Shown: positions 40,965 through 43,786 of the stretch, one piece after another | Layout of the letters: each line of letters starts with the position of its first letter | How positions within the stretch are numbered: the stretch's first letter is position 1 | Assembly: GCA_016202435.1 (NCBI GenBank) | Contig: JACQOR010000039.1 | Coordinates: 1 to 43,786, forward strand | Direction of reading: 5' to 3' | From: Chloroflexota bacterium | Lineage (GTDB): Bacteria; Chloroflexota; UBA6077; SHYK01 | DNA: 43,786 bases | Program-made: the position numbers and the translations under genes | Notes under the pieces: model-generated | The model's input: only the letters and a program-made list of their open reading frames with translations | Databases searched by the model: none | Told to the model about the DNA's origin: nothing

Positions 40965-41638
40965 GGACCGCTGCTTTGCTGCGTGCTGTCGTCACGTTCT
41001 GGAGCGAGCTGGCCTTCCGCGCCGTGGCGGAGATGTCGCATCAGCACGTAGTCGGGCGCGATCCGGAAATCCTTCCGAAGCGGATGGCCGGGAAAGTCGT
41101 CCTCGGTCAGGATGCGCCTCAGGTCGGGATGGCCCACGAAGTTGATGCCCATGAGGTCGTACGTCTCGCGCTCCTGGAATTCGGCTCCGGGCCAGACTGT
41201 CGTTAAGCTGGGACAGTCCGGCAGGTCTGTTCGGGGAAGGTTTGCTTTGAGGTACACGCCCTGCGGGTGGACGAGCGAGAAAGCGAGATAGATGACCTCG
41301 ATCCGATCCGGCCAATCGACGGCCGTTACCATGGAGAGCAGTGCGTAGCCCAGCCGGTCGCGCAGCAATCGAGCGGCAGCCTCGAGCTGCTCGACCGGCA
41401 CGAACACCTCCACATACGGACCGCGGGCCTGCGCCTGCGCTTCTGGAATGCTGGATCTCAGCTCCTCGAAGACTCGGCGAGCTTGCAGATCAGCCGCTGT
41501 GGGTTCGGGGGGGGCCGCCGGCTCTTCGGGCGGAGCGCTCGCCGAGCCTTCCGGGGCTTGTGCCCCGTCAGGAGGAGCCAGCGGCCTCGATTCCTCCGAC
41601 GGGCGCGGCTCGCTCTCAGAGGGTGGCTGCGATTCCAC
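40961..41638 (-). CDS. nuoC: NADH-quinone oxidoreductase subunit C
   Basis: 225 aa. The first 45 residues are a Pro/Ala/Glu-rich low-complexity extension unlike typical NuoC. The 30-kDa-subunit domain follows, with the signature FQERETYDLMGINFVGHPDLRRILTEDDFPGHPLRKDF. It is not fused to NuoD and stops soon after the domain. The start is a GTG at 41638, 76 bp after nuoB. Confidence 0.92.
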   Translation of the reverse strand: MESQPPSESEPRPSEESRPLAPPDGAQAPEGSASAPPEEPAAPPEPTAADLQARRVFEELRSSIPEAQAQARGPYVEVFVPVEQLEAAARLLRDRLGYALLSMVTAVDWPDRIEVIYLAFSLVHPQGVYLKANLPRTDLPDCPSLTTVWPGAEFQERETYDLMGINFVGHPDLRRILTEDDFPGHPLRKDFRIAPDYVLMRHLRHGAEGQLAPERDDSTQQSSGP

Positions 41639-41714
41639 AGTATTCCCACCTAGTCGCGTGGAGGCTGGGGACCGGGTCTTCTAGCGCGGAATTGCGAGCA
41701 AAGGGCCGCGGGTC

Positions 41715-42311
41715 CTACCGGCCATCGTTTGTCCGGTAGAGGGACTCGGTTTCGATTTTTTCCTGGAGCTTCATGATGCCCCAGATGAGCGCGTCGGGCC
41801 TCGGGGGACACCCGGGCACATGAACGTCCACTGGGACGAAGTTGTCGATGCCTGGCACCGTGCTGTATGAGCCCTGGAACGGCCCCCCGGCTATCGTGCA
41901 GGACCCCATCGCGATCACCCATTTGGGGCTCGCCATCTGGTCGTAGATACGGCGCACGGCGGGTGCCATCTTGATCGTCACGGTGCCTGCGACGATCATG
42001 AGATCCGCCTGGCGTGGCGAGGGACGAAACACTTCGGCGCCAAACCGAGACAGGTCGAAGCGGGCGGCCCCCGCCGCCATCATCTCAATGGCGCAGCAAG
42101 CGAGCCCGAAAGCCATCGGCCACAGGGACGACTTGCGTCCCCAATTGACCAGCCGGTCGACGCTTGCGATCATGACGTTCTGGCGCAATTCGAACGGTAT
42201 CTCTGGGGTCCCCTCTGCGCCCTCGGGAGCGATACGCCGGCCGCCGATCTGAGTGAGCATCGGGATTGGTCGGACGTTCCGCGCGCGCTCGGCGGAAGGG
42301 TCTTCAGTCAA
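41715..42311 (-). CDS. nuoB: NADH-quinone oxidoreductase subunit B (N2 cluster)
   Basis: 198 aa. It holds the terminal [4Fe-4S] cluster N2: the tandem Cys in [12 protein letters not shown], Cys in [14 protein letters not shown] and Cys in [18 protein letters not shown] are all present. The TTG at 42311 preceded by AGGAGA (about 9 nt) is preferred; the longer frame to 42386 would overlap nuoA. Confidence 0.95.
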   Translation of the reverse strand: MTEDPSAERARNVRPIPMLTQIGGRRIAPEGAEGTPEIPFELRQNVMIASVDRLVNWGRKSSLWPMAFGLACCAIEMMAAGAARFDLSRFGAEVFRPSPRQADLMIVAGTVTIKMAPAVRRIYDQMASPKWVIAMGSCTIAGGPFQGSYSTVPGIDNFVPVDVHVPGCPPRPDALIWGIMKLQEKIETESLYRTNDGR

Positions 42312-42324
42312 GCCGTTTGCTCTC

Positions 42325-42681
42325 CTATGTCCACTCGAAGGCTTTCTTGCGCCAAGCGTATGCGTACCCCACGAGTAGCAGACCAATGAATATGGCCACC
42401 TCTGCCAGCGCGAACAGGCCGAGCTGGCGGTAGGCGACGGCCCACGGGAACAGGAACACCGCCTCTACGTCGAAGATCACGAACAAGAGAGCATAGAGGT
42501 AGTAGGGAGTGCGGAATTGAATGTAGGTGGGTCCGATAGTCTCGACGCCACACTCGTAGGTGGCGTTCTTGACGGAGTCAGGCTTCTTCGGAACGATAAT
42601 GCCCGAGAGAAAAAGGGGGAGTAAGCCAAAAACCGTGGCGATCGCCACCGCCAGAGCTACCGGTCCGAATGATGCGACCAT
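42325..42681 (-). CDS. nuoA: NADH-quinone oxidoreductase subunit A
   Basis: 118 aa with three transmembrane helices. The conserved loop [16 protein letters not shown] and the second helix [18 protein letters not shown] are clear. The ATG at 42681 has GGAGGG about 7 nt upstream and is preferred over the ATG at 42732. First gene of the operon; the promoter lies just upstream. Confidence 0.95.
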   Translation of the reverse strand: MVASFGPVALAVAIATVFGLLPLFLSGIIVPKKPDSVKNATYECGVETIGPTYIQFRTPYYLYALLFVIFDVEAVFLFPWAVAYRQLGLFALAEVAIFIGLLLVGYAYAWRKKAFEWT

Positions 42682-42703
42682 AAAGCCGCCCTCCGGATTA
42701 GAA

Positions 42704-42732
42704 ATTGTACGGGGCCGCCGGAACCGGAGCAA
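42704..42732 (-). promoter_or_regulatory. Predicted promoter of the nuo operon
   Basis: On the minus strand TTGCTC (42727-42732), 17 bp, then TACAAT (42704-42709), about 25 bp before the nuoA start. The -10 box matches 5 of 6 consensus bases; the -35 box is weaker. The IS begins about 25 bp or less upstream, so the promoter itself is not interrupted. Confidence 0.55.
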
Positions 42733-42755
42733 CGTTCTTCTTGACGGGTGTCGTG

Positions 42756-42800
42756 GTTCAGCGAATTTGTCCTGAGCTAACAGTTCAGCGAATTTGTCCT
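42756..42800. repeat. 18-bp direct repeats at the left end of the ISNCY-type element
   Basis: GTTCAGCGAATTTGTCCT occurs at 42756-42773 and again at 42783-42800, same orientation, 27 bp apart. They precede the transposase gene and probably form the terminal transposase-binding sites. The matching right end lies beyond the window. Confidence 0.7.
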
Positions 42801-42804
42801 CTCC

Positions 42805-43786
42805 ATGAGAGAGGAAGAACTTCGCGTGAAACCGAGAGACGAGAAGCGGGCGATGGCTCTGACCCGGCTTGTTGCTGGGAAGTGGACGGAACGCGAAACC
42901 GCAGCGGTGCTGGATCTATCGGTCCGACAGGTGAGGAGGCTCAGGAAAGGCTACCAGGCGGACGGGATCCGGGCGTTGATTCACGGAAACCAAGGGAGGG
43001 CACCGTGGAACCGCTGGAGCGACGAGGTGAAGAACCAGGTCCAGGAGCTGGCCCAAACGAAGTACGCCGGAGTCAATGACCAGCACCTCAGTGAACTGTT
43101 GGTGGAGCGGGAAGGCCTTCGCCTCAGTCGGTCAAGCGTGCGGCGGGTCCTTCGAGCAGGAGGGATAGCGAGTCCTCGCAAGCGGAGGTCACCTAAAGCA
43201 TCGGAGTCGGCGGGAGCGAGTAGCACAGGAAGGGATGCTGCTCCAGATTGACGGGAGCCGGCACGACTGGCTGGAAGGACGCGGGCCGTACCTCACGCTG
43301 ATCGGAGGGATCGACGATGCGACGGGGAAGGTTCCCTATGGGTTGTTCCGAGAGCAAGAGGATGCCCAGGGCTACTTCCTTCTACTTCAGCAAATCGTCC
43401 AGCACGATGGCATCCCAATGGCCATCTACCGTGACCGGCACAGCATCTTTACGCAGACGAACGCGGCGAAGCTCACCCTGGACGAGCAGTTTGCGAAGAA
43501 ACGGGAACCGACACAGTTTGGCCGCCTGCTGGAGGAATTGGCGATCAGTTCGATTGCCGCCCGGTCACCGCAGGCCAAGGGACGCGTCGAGCGGCTGTGG
43601 GGCACGTTCCAGGACCGTCTGGTGACCGAGCTTCGACTCCAGCAGGTCGCGTCTATCGAGGGAGCCAACCAGGTCCTGTGGAACTTCCTGCCAAAGTTCA
43701 ACGCCCGGTTCGCCGTGCCGGCGATGACGGAGGGCACGGCCTATCGAGCGCTCATGGCCACCCCGCTCACCGAGCAGCTCTTCTGC
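42805..43786 (+). pseudogene. ISNCY-family transposase, frameshifted and cut by the window end
   Basis: The first part (42805-43197) has an N-terminal helix-turn-helix region, MREEELRVKPRDEKRA and WTERETAAVLDLSVRQVRRL, then LIHGNQGRAPWNR. The match leaves this frame after RKRRSPK and resumes in the next frame at 43199 with KHRSRRERVAQEGMLLQIDGS (K at the junction), continuing through the integrase core (GGIDDATGKVPYGLFREQEDAQGYF, RSPQAKGRVERLWGTFQDRL). One extra base in the run AAAG at about 43195-43198 explains this. Left uncorrected, frame one stops at 43251. A programmed frameshift is possible but ISNCY transposases are normally one frame. Confidence 0.8.

Larger units (their letters stand above)
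42750..43786. mobile_element. Partial ISNCY-family insertion sequence
   Basis: The left end is placed near 42750 from the direct repeats; no exact boundary or target duplication can be set because the right end is outside the window. It carries one rightward transposase gene broken by a frameshift. It inserted head-on against the nuo operon, next to its promoter. Confidence 0.7.

Noticed and set aside
40961-41638. NuoC fused to NuoD
   Set aside because: The protein ends soon after the 30-kDa domain; no 49-kDa-subunit motifs follow in any frame before nuoH.
1-43786. tRNA, rRNA or CRISPR loci
   Set aside because: No cloverleaf-like stretch, rRNA core sequence or regularly spaced repeat array was found in the intergenic DNA.

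Overview
The window looks like high-GC chromosome from a monoderm-type bacterium, most likely Chloroflexota or a close Terrabacteria lineage. I infer this from four things: the MurT/GatD lipid II amidation pair, a HemQ-type coproheme decarboxylase, a GreA-like factor carrying an N-terminal recombinase-type SAM-like domain, and a Tat-exported two-domain multicopper oxidase. I could not test the placement against a database. GTG and TTG starts and 4-bp stop/start overlaps are common. No rRNA, tRNA or CRISPR array was seen, and no gene-free stretch exceeds about 300 bases.

Left part (1-8.6 kb): metal handling. A partial membrane protein (perhaps a ZIP-type transporter), a blue-copper lipoprotein and a multicopper oxidase form one leftward unit. 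Its promoter overlaps a 16-bp MntR/DtxR-like palindrome beside a divergent mntR, which is followed by an NRAMP Mn transporter and a universal stress protein. Leftward genes then encode MoeA, HemQ, an MBL-fold hydrolase and a second DtxR-family regulator.

8.7-16.7 kb: a molybdo-flavoenzyme locus with the FAD subunit (CoxM-like), CoxG-like protein and molybdopterin large subunit, but no [2Fe-2S] subunit. Among these lie an acetolactate-synthase-like ThDP enzyme and the 3' remnant of an FMN-dependent alpha-hydroxy-acid dehydrogenase. A compact thiG-thiE-thiS operon follows, with its own well-formed promoter.

16.77-21.4 kb: accessory DNA. An IS1595-family element with clear ends (about 25-bp inverted repeats, 8-bp target duplication) carries two non-transposase ORFs. 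Next to it is a three-gene restriction-modification-like cluster: a PD-(D/E)xK endonuclease, an EVE/PUA-like plus nuclease protein, and a beta-class DNA methyltransferase.

21.4-34.2 kb: housekeeping genes. murT-gatD-murJ are overlapping; the murT start sits in a perfect 18-bp inverted repeat. Then come the greA-like gene, rsmG, a stand-alone GGDEF protein, an orphan family-5 solute-binding lipoprotein, a PaaK-like adenylate-forming enzyme, a TfoX-N protein, a TIGR00300 LOR/SDH enzyme and a MidA/NDUFAF7-like methyltransferase.

34.2-42.7 kb: a leftward complex I operon, nuoA-B-C-H-J-K-L-M-N. nuoD, E, F, G and I are absent and nuoC overlaps nuoH by 4 bp, so the operon supplies the membrane arm plus NuoB and NuoC. 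The right edge (42.75 kb on) is a frameshifted ISNCY-type transposase cut by the window end, inserted just upstream of an intact-looking nuoA promoter.
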